The notes under the pieces are model-generated. The model was not told where the DNA came from. It saw only the letters and a program-made list of their open reading frames with translations, and ran no database searches. The position numbers were made by a program, and so were the translations under genes. 64,000 bases of DNA from a bacterium (GTDB taxonomy: Bacteria; UBP6; UBA1177): positions 54,113 through 118,112 of the forward strand of contig JAFYIZ010000026.1 in assembly GCA_017538365.1 (NCBI GenBank). The letters run 5' to 3'. Every line of letters starts with the position of its first letter. Position 1 is the stretch's first letter. Below, in pieces: positions 17,884-27,767 of this stretch.

Positions 17884-19635
17884 TCAATTATCCACGTCAA
17901 TTTTATTATCACGTTTTTTCTTTTCGAGTTCTTTGTTTTCCTTAATAATTTCAGCGATTTTTTGTTTAGCTTCCTCGCTGCCGTCACTGCACAGGGTCTT
18001 GTAAAGCATCTCGTTCTGGGCGATCTTTACTCCTGCGATTTCACGATTGAAATATTTTTCAAGAAAGCTCTCATTCTTATCACTGAATTCAGCCGAAATA
18101 TCGCCGGACGCATCCACTCTTTCAAGAATGTTCTCCATCGGTTCACCCTCGTCGTAAGCAAGCGAGATCTCGTCTATCAGGTTGCCGTAACCCGAATAAA
18201 TGAAATAGTCTCTGACTTCTTCGAGAGCTCTCACGAATTCGTTGTGGAGAAGAGCGATAACGACCAGTTTTCTCAAATTTTCAAAACTGTATTTTTCGTA
18301 AATATCGTGCTGTTTCACTTCCCCTTTTTCCGCCTTTGCGGCAAGCGTCCTAACCTGAGACACCGCCGGTTTGTATATCCTGATCTCGCCGTTCGACCTC
18401 TTCATAACGTAGTTTGAATAAGCCTTTGTCTTAGAAGCCGGAATCTTGGTGAAAATATCGCGGATAATGTGCTCGGTCTTTAGTTTTTCTTCAACGTTGT
18501 CAAGCGAATTGAAAATGGAAAGCTGCTCATCCAGAAGTTCCTGGAAAAGCGGTCTCGAATTTTCGATCAAAGCGCGTATTTTGCCGGCACCGCCCTCTTT
18601 TTTAAGCATCGAATCGGGGTCCTCGCCTTCATCAGTGATAAAAGCTGCTCTGAGATCGAGTTTGTCGGGCACTGTAAGAGTTGCAATTCTTTTTGCAGCT
18701 TTGCGTCCCGCGCTGTCACCGTCAAGCATGACAACTAAAGGCTTGTTGAATCTGCTCAGAATTTCGAGGTGGTCTTCGCTTACCGCAGTTCCCAAAGCCG
18801 CAACCGCAGTTTTGAAGCCGTTCTGATGCATAGCAACGACGTCAAAGTAGCCTTCGCAGAGAACGACATACGGGAAATCATGCAGCGATTCGCGCACAAA
18901 ATCTATTCCGAAAAGGTTGTGTTTTTTGTTGAATACCGGCGTATCGGGCGAATTGAGGTACTTCGGACCCGAATTTCCGCTTCCCATCACCCTTCCGCCG
19001 AAAGCAATGACGTTTTTCCTGCTTATTATCGGGAACATCAGGCGGTTGAAGAAAAACGAACGCGCCCTTGAGGTTTCGTCGATCTTGACAAGTCCCGCCC
19101 GTGCCGCGGTGCTTAAACTTACGCCGTTTTTCTTAAGTTCTTCGATGAAAGCGTCACCGTCACCGATGAAACCGATCGCAAAACGCCGCTTCATTTCGTC
19201 CGAAACACCGCGTTTTCTGAGGTATTCAAGCGCTTCAGGGCTGTTTTCAAGATTCTGCATGAATATTTTCGCTGCGATTTTGTTTGCCTCGAGAATCTCG
19301 TTTCTAAGACGCTCGGTCTCTCTGTCCACCTTCGGTTCATCCTTCAGAAGTTCCGGAATGTTGAAATCTTCGCCAAGCTTTCTCACCGCGTCGGTATAGG
19401 AGTAACCCTCTTTTTTCATCAGGAAGGTTATCGCATTACCGGAAATGCCGCAGCCGAAGCAGAAAAAAACATTCATGTCCGTATTTATGTGAAAAGACGG
19501 GGTTTTTTCGTTGTGGAACGGACACAGGCACTTGAAGCCTTTTCCAGTCGGTTCCAACTTAGCATACTTCGAGATTAATTTGTCAAGGGAAATGCGCTCG
19601 GAAACGAGCCTGTTGACTTCAGTTGAAAACGCCAA
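17884..19635 (-). CDS. dnaG: DNA primase
   Basis: Makes RNA primers for replication. The N-terminal CHC2 zinc finger is clear (CLCPFHNEKTPSFH ... FFCFGCG), followed by the TOPRIM core with EGYFDVVAMHQNG and DGDSAG. No ATG is available at the 5' end. A TTG at 19635 lies six bases after GGAGGAG; TTG codons at 19641 and 19650 are alternatives. It is 16 bases upstream of rpoD. Length of about 583 residues is normal. Confidence 0.94.
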   Translation of the reverse strand: MAFSTEVNRLVSERISLDKLISKYAKLEPTGKGFKCLCPFHNEKTPSFHINTDMNVFFCFGCGISGNAITFLMKKEGYSYTDAVRKLGEDFNIPELLKDEPKVDRETERLRNEILEANKIAAKIFMQNLENSPEALEYLRKRGVSDEMKRRFAIGFIGDGDAFIEELKKNGVSLSTAARAGLVKIDETSRARSFFFNRLMFPIISRKNVIAFGGRVMGSGNSGPKYLNSPDTPVFNKKHNLFGIDFVRESLHDFPYVVLCEGYFDVVAMHQNGFKTAVAALGTAVSEDHLEILSRFNKPLVVMLDGDSAGRKAAKRIATLTVPDKLDLRAAFITDEGEDPDSMLKKEGGAGKIRALIENSRPLFQELLDEQLSIFNSLDNVEEKLKTEHIIRDIFTKIPASKTKAYSNYVMKRSNGEIRIYKPAVSQVRTLAAKAEKGEVKQHDIYEKYSFENLRKLVVIALLHNEFVRALEEVRDYFIYSGYGNLIDEISLAYDEGEPMENILERVDASGDISAEFSDKNESFLEKYFNREIAGVKIAQNEMLYKTLCSDGSEEAKQKIAEIIKENKELEKKKRDNKIDVDN

Positions 19636-19698
19636 CTGCAACTCCTCCAAAAAAAAGGCTGAATATAATAATCTTTAAATTTTTAAAGTCAATATATT

Positions 19699-19757
19699 GC
19701 CGCCGAAAAACTTACCGGGATCTCGTGATCTCGGAATCCCGGAATCCAGAAGGCGGC
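19699..19757. repeat. Octamer-array element C
   Basis: In the gap between dnaG and the divergent lipoprotein gene, arms GCCGCC (19699-19704) and GGCGGC (19752-19757) enclose octamers GGATCTCG, TGATCTCG and GAATCCCG at 19718-19741, with an imperfect unit on each side (CTTACCG before, GAATCCAG after). Confidence 0.72.
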
Positions 19758-19822
19758 GACTTGATTTTTTTTTAAAAATCACTAAAATCTTTCGTTTTTT
19801 TGATTTTTATTGAGGTTTTGAG

Positions 19823-20866
19823 ATGAAAAAAATTTGCTTTGTTTTAGTACTTTTTACGATGTTTTTGTTCATCGGATGCGGATCAGATGAAGACAAAGGT
19901 GATACGGCGACCGATACGACTGATACCGCAGCAGACACTGCGACGGATACTGCAGATACTGGTACGGATACTGATTATCCGGATACCAATTATCCTGACA
20001 CCTGCGACTGCGATACAGATGACAGCGAAGATCCGACCGACGATACCGAAACTACGGATGAAGAGGAAATTTCAGACGACACTGATTCCACTGAAGACAA
20101 CGAAACTTCTGACGAAGATGAAATTTCAGATGATGCTGATTCTACGGATGACACAGAGTCTAAGGATGACGCGGATTCTTCTGATGATACCGAGACTCCG
20201 GATGATGCAGATTCTTCCGACGATGCTGATTCTACTGATGATGCAGATTCTTCCAACGACGAAGACCAGACCGTTGCAGATCCCTGTGAAGGCGTATCTT
20301 GCGGAAACAACGGCGTATGCTCGGCGGAAAACGGCAGCGCGGTATGCAACTGCCCGCACGGATACTATGGCAACGGGACAACATGCGCGCCAATCACCTC
20401 GCAGCAACCCGGCTGGATCGGCGTTCAGTGGCCTTTCACGATATCAAAAATGAAAAACGGTGATCCCGAAATGGTCTACGGCAGAATTTACGTCGAAGGC
20501 ACAACCGGATGCCCGTTTGATGCTCATCCACAGCAAAACAGCTGGATTGCCCAGCTGGGTTACAAAAGTGGCTCGGGAAATGCGGAATATCCGATAATTG
20601 CAGGAACATGGACATGGATAAACGCAGATTTTAATCAGAACTACACTTGTCTTGACGGTGAGATTTGGTACGACAACCACGAATATATGGCATCGTTCCC
20701 GACCAATGAAGCTGGAAATTTCATCTACATTTTCAGATTTTCGCTTGATAACGGCGCGACGTGGTGGTATGCCGACAAAGGCATCGGGCCTGAAAACAGC
20801 GACCTTCCGAGACCGGATTTCATAACTTCCGGAACAAACTATCCTGGAAAAGCTACGATCAACTAA
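19823..20866 (+). CDS. Asp/Thr-rich lipoprotein with EGF-like domain
   Basis: A lipoprotein signal (MKKICFVLVLFTMFLFIGCG) is followed by about 120 residues of almost pure Asp, Ser, Thr and Glu, an acidic extended linker. Then comes an EGF-like domain of six cysteines (CEGVSCGNNGVCSAENG ... CNCPHGYYGNGTTC) and a C-terminal beta-type domain of about 160 residues with several Trp. It is probably cell-surface exposed; partner and function are unknown. It shares an identical leader of over 30 bases with the next gene, which implies a duplicated promoter and ribosome-binding region. Confidence 0.85.
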   Translation: MKKICFVLVLFTMFLFIGCGSDEDKGDTATDTTDTAADTATDTADTGTDTDYPDTNYPDTCDCDTDDSEDPTDDTETTDEEEISDDTDSTEDNETSDEDEISDDADSTDDTESKDDADSSDDTETPDDADSSDDADSTDDADSSNDEDQTVADPCEGVSCGNNGVCSAENGSAVCNCPHGYYGNGTTCAPITSQQPGWIGVQWPFTISKMKNGDPEMVYGRIYVEGTTGCPFDAHPQQNSWIAQLGYKSGSGNAEYPIIAGTWTWINADFNQNYTCLDGEIWYDNHEYMASFPTNEAGNFIYIFRFSLDNGATWWYADKGIGPENSDLPRPDFITSGTNYPGKATIN

Positions 20867-20955
20867 GCGCTTTTATTCTTTCAAATTCTTTCCTTGCCTT
20901 TTATTCAAGAATCATTAGAATTTTTTGTTTTTTTGATTTTTATTGAGGTTTTGAG

Positions 20956-22203
20956 ATGAAAAAAGCAGTGATTTTCGCAATTTTTCTTTCATTTGTCTTT
21001 TTCGGCTGTCTGGAAACAACAAAGCTCGTAAGTTCAGGAACTTTTGAGAATGAAGGTGATAATTCGCCGAAGGATGATTCCGACGAAGTAACAAACGATT
21101 CTGATGACGAAGAGACTGACAATGAAAGACCTTCCGGAGACAATGACCGTGAAAGACCTTCCAGCGACGATGAAAACGAAGGTGAAGAAGACGGTTGGAA
21201 CGGCGAAGAAGACGATCCCGATGAAAGACCTGACAGAGACAACGACCGTCCGGGAAGAGACGAAGATTCTCCGTGGAACAACGACGACGACAATGTTCCC
21301 GTTGATCCTATCGACAGAGACAGTGACGGTGACGGAACTCCTGACAGTGAAGACGGTTGCCCTGCCGATCCGAACAAAACCGATCCCGGAACTTGCGGCT
21401 GCGGAGTTGCAGACAGCGATTCAGACATCGACGGTGACGGAATTCTTGACTGCGTTGACAAATGCAAAAACGACAAAAACGAAGATCAGGCCGATCTAGA
21501 CGGTGACGGAATAGGCGATGCCTGCGACGAAGACATCGACGGCGACGGAGTTAAAAACGTAGAAGACAACTGCATTAAAGTAGCTAATCCGAAAGAATTG
21601 ATAACAACTTCTTCGCCCATGAAATGGGAACAGCCCGACCTTGATGAAGACGGAATCGGTGACGCCTGCGACGACGATATCGACGGTGACGGAGTTAAAA
21701 ACGTGGAAGACAACTGCCCTAACAAGGCAAACGCCGAACAGACAGATACCGATAAAGACGGCGTAGGCGATGCTTGTGATCTCTGCCCTGAGGACAAAAC
21801 CAAAACCGAACCTCAAACATGCGGCTGCGGTGTTGCAGAAACAGACAGCGACGGTGACGGAGTTCTTGATTGCATTGACAACTGCAAAGATGTGTTCAAC
21901 GGTTCGCAGCTTGACAGCGACGGCGACGGTATAGGCGATGCGTGCGACCCGTCTCCTTTCGAAAAACCTGAAACGGCCGATGCAGATGCGGAACCGGCAG
22001 GTGACAGCGATAGTGAAACTCCTGATGCTGACGAATCGAATCCGACAGACACGGATACCGAAAATCCAGATGAAAATGCAGACACGGATACTGAGAATCC
22101 AGATGAAGATGCGGATACAGATACAGAGAATCCCGATACGGATGAACCTGATCCAGCAGGCACAGACGCAGAAAATACCGATGCCGATATTGATATGCCT
22201 TAA
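20956..22203 (+). CDS. Lipoprotein with thrombospondin type 3 repeats
   Basis: A signal ending FFGC is followed by an acidic linker and then repeated calcium-binding units of the form DxDGDGxxDxxDxC, typical of thrombospondin type 3/OmpA-linked repeats. Two C-G-C-G-V motifs ([20 protein letters not shown]) punctuate them. The C-terminal tail is Asp/Thr/Pro-rich. The protein is likely a rigid Ca2+-stabilised stalk at the cell surface; no catalytic domain is visible. It lies directly after the previous lipoprotein gene. Confidence 0.85.
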   Translation: MKKAVIFAIFLSFVFFGCLETTKLVSSGTFENEGDNSPKDDSDEVTNDSDDEETDNERPSGDNDRERPSSDDENEGEEDGWNGEEDDPDERPDRDNDRPGRDEDSPWNNDDDNVPVDPIDRDSDGDGTPDSEDGCPADPNKTDPGTCGCGVADSDSDIDGDGILDCVDKCKNDKNEDQADLDGDGIGDACDEDIDGDGVKNVEDNCIKVANPKELITTSSPMKWEQPDLDEDGIGDACDDDIDGDGVKNVEDNCPNKANAEQTDTDKDGVGDACDLCPEDKTKTEPQTCGCGVAETDSDGDGVLDCIDNCKDVFNGSQLDSDGDGIGDACDPSPFEKPETADADAEPAGDSDSETPDADESNPTDTDTENPDENADTDTENPDEDADTDTENPDTDEPDPAGTDAENTDADIDMP

Positions 22204-22247
22204 TTCGGAATCCTTGAATCCAGAAATAAAATGCCGAAGAGGTAAAA

Positions 22248-23528
22248 ATGAAACCGCTTTTTAGAATCGTCACACCCGATATTCTCTCTGATTTTTTTGC
22301 TGCTCACACGCTGCTTCATGCTGTTTTCGACTTTGTCGTAATCGCGCTGATCGCGGCAGTTCTGACTTTTATCGCAAGAAAAATCGTAGACATAATCATA
22401 AAATTCGCCGTAACACGGACAAAAACGAAGTGGGACGACGTATTTTTCAACCACGGCGTTTTTTCGAAGTTCGTGAACATGGTTCCGGCGCTCGTTTTCT
22501 ACTGGTCGGCATTTTCGTTTGAACGCGGCGGTCACTGGCTGAAAAAACTCTCCTTCTGCATCATAATCCTTGTCATCATGGACATTCTGCGCGCTGCGAA
22601 CAAGGCGATGCTTGAAATCTACGACACTTTTGAAATCTCGAAAGACCGGCCTCTCAAAGGGCTGATGCAGATAATCCTCATAGTCATCTACTGCATAGGC
22701 TTCATCGCGATGGTTTCGATTCTTCTGGATAAATCCCCTGCCCTGCTGCTTAGCGGTTTCGGCGCTATGACGGCAGTTTTACTGCTAATTTTCAGAGACA
22801 CGATCCTCGGTTTTGTCGCGGGACTCCAGATCGCAGCGAACAATTCGATAAGAAAAGGCGACTGGGTCGTCATGCCGCAGAACAACGCTGACGGAGAGGT
22901 CATTGATATCGCGCTTCACACAGTAAAAATCCAGAACTGGGACAAAACGATAGCCAACATTCCGACGCACAAGTTCATGGAAGAGAGTTTCATCAACTGG
23001 CGCGGCATGGTCGAATCTGGCGGCAGAAGGATAAGCCGTAATATGCTTTTCGACGTTTCATCCGTACGCAGACTTACCGACGAAGAGATAGAAAATCTCG
23101 GTAAAATCGACCTCATCGCAGATTATATCAATGCAAAAAAAGCCGAAATAGAAAAGTGGAATTCCAAAGCGGACGACACAACTCCGGTGAACACGCGCAG
23201 ACTCACAAACATCGGAACTTTCCGCGAATACGCAAAGCAGTATCTTCTGCACAACGACCTGCTGAGGCATGATCTTCCGCTTTTAGTCAGGCAGATGCCG
23301 CAGACGGAACACGGGCTTCCGCTTCAGATCTACGCTTTTACTAAGGCAACGGAATGGGCAGCTTATGAAGCGGTTCAATCCGATATTTTCGATCACCTGA
23401 TTTCGACAGCAGTATTTTTCGGGCTCAGACTTTATCAGCAGCCAGGCTGGCATGACATTCAGATCGTTGCGGAAAAACTCGGCGGTAAATTAAATGCAGA
23501 AAATAAAAAAACTGATCAAAACTCTTAA
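22248..23528 (+). CDS. Mechanosensitive channel, MscS family (YbdG type)
   Basis: A 426-residue inner-membrane protein with about five hydrophobic segments, the MscS pore-lining helix region (LLSGFGAMTAVLLLIFRDTILGF) and a beta domain starting IRKGDWVVMP. The insert TRRLTNIGTFREYAKQYL and LLVRQMPQTEHGLPLQIYAFT are characteristic of the YbdG/MscM subgroup. It would release solutes under hypo-osmotic stress. The start follows AGAGG. Its 3' end overlaps the next gene by 35 bases. Confidence 0.88.
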   Translation: MKPLFRIVTPDILSDFFAAHTLLHAVFDFVVIALIAAVLTFIARKIVDIIIKFAVTRTKTKWDDVFFNHGVFSKFVNMVPALVFYWSAFSFERGGHWLKKLSFCIIILVIMDILRAANKAMLEIYDTFEISKDRPLKGLMQIILIVIYCIGFIAMVSILLDKSPALLLSGFGAMTAVLLLIFRDTILGFVAGLQIAANNSIRKGDWVVMPQNNADGEVIDIALHTVKIQNWDKTIANIPTHKFMEESFINWRGMVESGGRRISRNMLFDVSSVRRLTDEEIENLGKIDLIADYINAKKAEIEKWNSKADDTTPVNTRRLTNIGTFREYAKQYLLHNDLLRHDLPLLVRQMPQTEHGLPLQIYAFTKATEWAAYEAVQSDIFDHLISTAVFFGLRLYQQPGWHDIQIVAEKLGGKLNAENKKTDQNS

Positions 23529-24459
23529 AAACAAAAAGCGGATATTCATCCAGACCCACAACTATCCGGACCACGACGCAGTCGCTTCGGCATTTGCACT
23601 CCAGTATCTGCTTAAAAACTTCAAAATAGAGTCAAACATCATATTTCACGGCGACATTCTGCGTGATTCGCTCCAGAGAATGATCGACAAGCTGAACATA
23701 CCGATACTTCCTCACTACAAACACGAACTAAATGACGAAGACACAATCGTCATTGTTGACGCGAACAAAAAAAACAAGAATGTCACCGCTCTGAAAGGAA
23801 ACGTCGTAGCCGTCATCGACCACCATCCCGGGATCGAACACGAAGATCTTGAATTCTGCGACATCAGAAGCGATTACGGGGCATGTGCCAGCATAATTTT
23901 TTCATACTTTGCAGACCTCATGCTCGAACCGGGAAGAGAAGTCGCGACCGCGCTGCATACCGGAATAGTCTTCGACACGCACCAGTTCTCACGAAATGCA
24001 AGTCCGATAGACATTGAAACCGTCGCAATGCTTTACAATGTAAGCGACGTCAATCTGGTAAATTCTCTCGTCAGAAACTCGATAAAACTCGATGATTTCA
24101 GGCAATACCGATACCTTTTGGAAGAACTCCGCGTCAAAGGAAACTTTGCATACTGTCACTTTCCCGACGGCTGCAACAAAGACCTTCTGGCGATCCTTGC
24201 AGACTACATCCTTTCAGTCGAAGAGATCGAATTCGTAGTTCTTTCGGCACAGTCAATCGAAGGGATTTCTTTCTGCGTCAGAAGCGAAATTCCCGAAATT
24301 CCGGCAAACACCGCGGTTCAGAAACTTCTTGCCGGAATAGGCTCCGGCGGCGGTCACATCGACATGGCCGGCGGCAGAATACCGAACGCAAAAGATTTCG
24401 ATCAGGAAAACATCTTCAGAACAGGCGTTGCCATCGCAAACGGAAGAATAAAACTGTAA
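23494..24459 (+). CDS. DHH/DHHA1 phosphoesterase, NrnA-like
   Basis: A 321-residue cytoplasmic phosphoesterase. DHH motifs are visible in order: NYPDHDAVASA, IVDAN, DHHPG and HTGIVFDTHQF; the DHHA1 substrate motif is SGGGHIDMAGG. The family hydrolyses nanoRNA, pAp or cyclic dinucleotide products; which one cannot be decided from sequence. The 35-base overlap with the MscS gene suggests coupled translation. Confidence 0.85.
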   Translation: MQKIKKLIKTLKNKKRIFIQTHNYPDHDAVASAFALQYLLKNFKIESNIIFHGDILRDSLQRMIDKLNIPILPHYKHELNDEDTIVIVDANKKNKNVTALKGNVVAVIDHHPGIEHEDLEFCDIRSDYGACASIIFSYFADLMLEPGREVATALHTGIVFDTHQFSRNASPIDIETVAMLYNVSDVNLVNSLVRNSIKLDDFRQYRYLLEELRVKGNFAYCHFPDGCNKDLLAILADYILSVEEIEFVVLSAQSIEGISFCVRSEIPEIPANTAVQKLLAGIGSGGGHIDMAGGRIPNAKDFDQENIFRTGVAIANGRIKL

Positions 24460-24474
24460 CTTATGGAGATCAAA

Positions 24475-26277
24475 ATGAAAAAATTTCTATTTCTTTTGGC
24501 AATCGTTGTTTTTTTCTCTGTTTCCTGCAGCAACACATCCTCGAAACCGGTTGAAATCACCGACAGCGATCCGCTGGTTGAAGATACTGATCAAAATCCG
24601 ACAGACGACGATACGGAAACTCCAGATGATGACAGCGACACTGTACCGGATGAAGATACCGAGGAAGAACAGCAAGTGCCTCCAACGCACAAGTGCAGGG
24701 TCGTTTCAGACGATATGCCGGTTGAATACAACACAGAAGGAAATCTTAAATTCGAATCAGGTTTCATCGCTCTCGAAAGCGTTGATTACTCTCTGCAATC
24801 AAACGACTCCAAAACCGGAGAAGCGATGATTTGGTATAATTTCCAGCCAGCCGACGAAAATCCTCAAGAAAAACCTCTTTTCGTCTTTTACAACGGCGGT
24901 CCCGGCTCGGCATCAGCGATTGTTTTCCTTTACAACACGGCGAAAAGGACAGCCGATCAGGCATGTTCCAAAGAGGGTTACGCCGAGAACGAAACAAGCT
25001 GGACCCAGTTCGGCAATCTGCTTTACGTCGATGCGCGGCAGACTGGATTTTCTTACGGAATCACCGAAAATCCGACCAACAAAAGAGAAAGAAGCAGCTA
25101 CTTTACGGCAGCCAATTTCAATGTTTTCACCGATGCAGCAGACTTCATCCGCGTTATTCTCCGTTTTTTGGGAAATCATCCCGAACTTGAATCCAACCCT
25201 GTAGTTCTTGCCGGCGAAAGTTACGGCGGAACAAGATCGACAGCAATACTCAACATTCTTACCAATGTCGCCGAGTATGCTGAAAACAAAAGGGCTTTCT
25301 ATGACGGAACGCTGTTTGACGAAATCGCGGCGCATTTCCAGAAAATCGATCCGTCAGTCACGGGAATGCCTTCAAAAGAAGTCGTAGCGAAACAGTTCGG
25401 CAGACAGATTCTGATCCAGCCGCTGGTTGCAGGAGGCGAACAGTTCTATGCGGAGGGAGAGCTCCTTGAACGCGATGACAGTCCGCTTTACACCGTTCAG
25501 CAGGAGACCGGCGTCGAATTCAAGCCGTGCGGCGAAGACTCGTTCGGATGCCAGAAACACAACAACGCGCTCAACTATATTCAGAATGCAGACCGCGACA
25601 TCTATTCATACCGCAGGCCTTACAACTGGCTTTTCGACTACACTGATGCCGGTGCGGCGAAAATGCTCCAGATGCCGATGTTTGCCGAATTTATCATCAA
25701 CGATCCGAAAAAAATAAACGAGCTTTACGCCGAAAACAGAACCAATGCTTTCAGATACGGCGGTTCGAGAGGATATTTTAAAAATTTCACAGCTGACCCC
25801 GCTTTCAAGAACCTTCCCGAACTTGAAAAAATCATCATAAAATCCCGCATCGGACAGCGTAACGCAAAACCTCTTTCAACAGGCAATCTGGAAAGCGTTT
25901 TCGGAGATCTTCCGTCTTACGACGAATACTTTGTCGATTTGAACTATGAGATAAACTCGACTTTCTACAGTGCCGCAATAACTCCTTACGACACTGTAAA
26001 CGGCGAAATGTTCCTCGAAAACATACGGACAGTCAAGACCTTCATCACGCAGGCAGAGGAAGACATAATTATCTACGCAAAAGGAATCCCCGAGTCACTC
26101 CAGTATTTCAACGGAGTTTCAGGTGTAACACTTGAAGAAAACTCATTCACAGTCAACTTTACTGACGGTCAGTCCGTGCTTGTGACATTCCCGTTCTACC
26201 CGGAAAGTTCACACAGCGTTCCGGTAAACCAGCCGGTAAAATTCTTCAACGACGTCAAAAACTGGATGAAGCAATAG
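24475..26277 (+). CDS. Secreted serine carboxypeptidase (S10) lipoprotein
   Basis: A lipoprotein signal (ending VSCSN) and an acidic linker precede a peptidase S10 domain. The oxyanion region FYNGGPGSAS, the nucleophile motif GESYGG and a C-terminal His in SSHSVPV are all visible. S10 enzymes remove C-terminal residues from peptides at acidic pH and are far commoner in eukaryotes. The start at 24475 lies just after GGAG; the frame to 24463 starts upstream of that site. The stop overlaps the first arm of repeat D. Confidence 0.88.
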   Translation: MKKFLFLLAIVVFFSVSCSNTSSKPVEITDSDPLVEDTDQNPTDDDTETPDDDSDTVPDEDTEEEQQVPPTHKCRVVSDDMPVEYNTEGNLKFESGFIALESVDYSLQSNDSKTGEAMIWYNFQPADENPQEKPLFVFYNGGPGSASAIVFLYNTAKRTADQACSKEGYAENETSWTQFGNLLYVDARQTGFSYGITENPTNKRERSSYFTAANFNVFTDAADFIRVILRFLGNHPELESNPVVLAGESYGGTRSTAILNILTNVAEYAENKRAFYDGTLFDEIAAHFQKIDPSVTGMPSKEVVAKQFGRQILIQPLVAGGEQFYAEGELLERDDSPLYTVQQETGVEFKPCGEDSFGCQKHNNALNYIQNADRDIYSYRRPYNWLFDYTDAGAAKMLQMPMFAEFIINDPKKINELYAENRTNAFRYGGSRGYFKNFTADPAFKNLPELEKIIIKSRIGQRNAKPLSTGNLESVFGDLPSYDEYFVDLNYEINSTFYSAAITPYDTVNGEMFLENIRTVKTFITQAEEDIIIYAKGIPESLQYFNGVSGVTLEENSFTVNFTDGQSVLVTFPFYPESSHSVPVNQPVKFFNDVKNWMKQ

Positions 26278-26388
26278 CGGCGGAAAACTGATCGGGATCA
26301 CGAGATCCCGTGATTCCGGAATTACGACAGCCGCCGCCGTGATACCGTTATCCCGAGATACCGGAATCCCGGAATAAAAAGCGGCGGC
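26277..26388. repeat. Octamer-array element D (double)
   Basis: Between two convergent genes lie two arrays in tandem. Arms GCGGCGG, CCGCCGC and GCGGCGGC at 26277, 26331 and 26381 separate octamers GGATCACG, AGATCCCG, TGATTCCG, GAATTACG (26295-26326) from TGATACCG, TTATCCCG, AGATACCG, GAATCCCG (26340-26371). Alternating arm orientation would let either array fold as the loop of a GC-rich stem. It fills the whole gap and may serve as a shared transcript end. Confidence 0.8.
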
Positions 26389-26396
26389 GAAAAGAA

Positions 26397-26990
26397 TTAT
26401 TTTCCGAAGTATCTTTCAAGAAGTCCTTTGAGAGCTTTACCGTGACGAGCTTCGTCGCGAGCCATCTCGTGAACTGTGTCATGGATTGCGTCAAGACCGT
26501 TCTGTTTAGCGCATTTTGCAAGTTCAACTTTGCCTGCCGTTGCGCCGAATTCGCAGTCGACACGCCATTTGAGGTTTGCTTCAGTTGATGCTTTCATGTT
26601 GGGTTCGAGAGTTTCACCCAGAAGTTCAGCGAATTTTGCAGCGTGCTCAGCTTCTTCGAAAGCAGCCTTTTCCCAGTAGAGACCGATTTCGGGATAACCT
26701 TCCCTGTGAGCAATTCTGGCCATGCAGAGATACATTCCGACTTCCGAACACTCGCCGGTGAAATTTGCCTTGAGCTGCTCGAGGATGAATTTTTTGTCTT
26801 CTTCGGAGACATTTTCATTGTTCTCTACAGTTTTGCTGTAAACGCCGAACTCATGCTCTGCAGCAAGTTTGAGCTCTTCTTTGATCTCTTCGAACATCTT
26901 TGCCGGAGCTTTGCATACCGGGCATTTTTCCGGAGCAGCTTCGCCTTCATAAACATAACCGCAAACCTTGCAAACGAATCTTTTTTTCAT
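26397..26990 (-). CDS. Reverse rubrerythrin
   Basis: A 197-residue peroxide-reducing protein of anaerobes. The rubredoxin-like iron site comes first ([10 protein letters not shown] ... CPVCKAP), before the ferritin-like diiron domain (ExxH motifs in EEAEHAAKF and [10 protein letters not shown]), the reverse of classical rubrerythrin. It protects the cytoplasm against H2O2 during oxygen exposure. The start follows GAGGAGG. Upstream is a 9-bp perfect inverted repeat that may be an operator. Confidence 0.92.
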   Translation of the reverse strand: MKKRFVCKVCGYVYEGEAAPEKCPVCKAPAKMFEEIKEELKLAAEHEFGVYSKTVENNENVSEEDKKFILEQLKANFTGECSEVGMYLCMARIAHREGYPEIGLYWEKAAFEEAEHAAKFAELLGETLEPNMKASTEANLKWRVDCEFGATAGKVELAKCAKQNGLDAIHDTVHEMARDEARHGKALKGLLERYFGK

Positions 26991-27023
26991 AACTTCCTCC
27001 TCATAAAATCAAGCCAAAAGATC

Positions 27024-27045
27024 TATCGGAAACAATTTTCCGATA
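27024..27045. promoter_or_regulatory. Inverted repeat upstream of reverse rubrerythrin
   Basis: TATCGGAAA and TTTCCGATA form a perfect 9-bp palindrome with a four-base spacer (CAAT), 34 bases upstream of the rubrerythrin start in the divergent intergenic region. The position suits a repressor operator or a leader hairpin. It does not match the PerR or Fur consensus. Confidence 0.5.
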
Positions 27046-27095
27046 AAACAGCAACCTTAAAGGCTTATTGTTATTTTGCAGGAATGTCAATTATA

Positions 27096-27123
27096 TTGAT
27101 TTTTCAATTCCACGACTTATAAA
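27096..27123 (+). promoter_or_regulatory. Candidate promoter of the LRAT-like gene
   Basis: TTGATT and TATAAA with a 16-base spacer end about 24 bases before the start codon, followed by AAGGAGG. Confidence 0.6.
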
Positions 27124-27146
27124 ACAGCGTAATTTAAGGAGGAAAA

Positions 27147-27686
27147 ATGACAGATTTAGTACTGCACCACGAAAACATAAACAACATAAAAAAAGTTGTG
27201 AAAGACAACGAAATCCGGTTCGGAGACGTTGTCGGAGTCCACAGAATGCGCGGACTTTACGATCACTACGGAATTTACACCGGAAACGGCGGAATGATCC
27301 ACTACGCAGATCCGTCGGGCGATTTCGGCACCAACATCGTAGTCCACAGAACGACTTTGAAGGCGTTTAAAGAGGACTCGGAATACCTTTTCGTCATCGA
27401 TTTCGACAAATTCATAAGAAAAAATCAGGTAAAAATCTTCGACATAATAACTCCGTTCGGAATAAACGTCTCGAAACTCCTCATCGCCCTGCTCGGAAAC
27501 AGCAACTATCACATTTATTCTCCAGAAGAAACTGTTCAGCGCGCTGAAAGCCGCCTCGGAGAAAGAGATTACAACTTAGCTACAAACAACTGCGAACACT
27601 TTGCCATCTGGTGCAAAACCGGAGTCAGCGAATCAACACAGATCGAAAACTTTCTCCAGAAAATCAGGGAAATCAGGATACACTGA
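27147..27686 (+). CDS. LRAT/NlpC-P60-like thiol acyltransferase or hydrolase
   Basis: A 179-residue soluble protein of the LRAT domain family. The active-site pattern is present: His in LYDHYGIYTG (about residue 38) and Cys in the signature NNCEHFAIWC near residue 150. Members are acyltransferases or phospholipases; bacterial roles are mostly unknown. Strong AAGGAGG at 27137 and a good promoter suggest monocistronic expression. Function beyond the fold is inference. Confidence 0.8.
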   Translation: MTDLVLHHENINNIKKVVKDNEIRFGDVVGVHRMRGLYDHYGIYTGNGGMIHYADPSGDFGTNIVVHRTTLKAFKEDSEYLFVIDFDKFIRKNQVKIFDIITPFGINVSKLLIALLGNSNYHIYSPEETVQRAESRLGERDYNLATNNCEHFAIWCKTGVSESTQIENFLQKIREIRIH

Positions 27687-27694
27687 GTTTTTCC

Positions 27695-27723
27695 TTGACA
27701 AAAACCCGTTCTCAAACTAAAAA
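27695..27723 (+). promoter_or_regulatory. Candidate promoter of the ferredoxin gene
   Basis: A perfect TTGACA at 27695-27700 is followed after 17 bases by TAAAAA, about 45 bases before the ferredoxin start. Confidence 0.6.
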
Positions 27724-27767
27724 TAGCGGCTTTTTAGCGTTTATTAACACGGTACGAGGAGAAAAAA

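Noticed and set aside
16329-17945. 538-residue frame opposite rpoD and the end of dnaG
   Set aside because: Antisense shadow of a clear sigma factor gene; composition is typical of reverse-complement frames.
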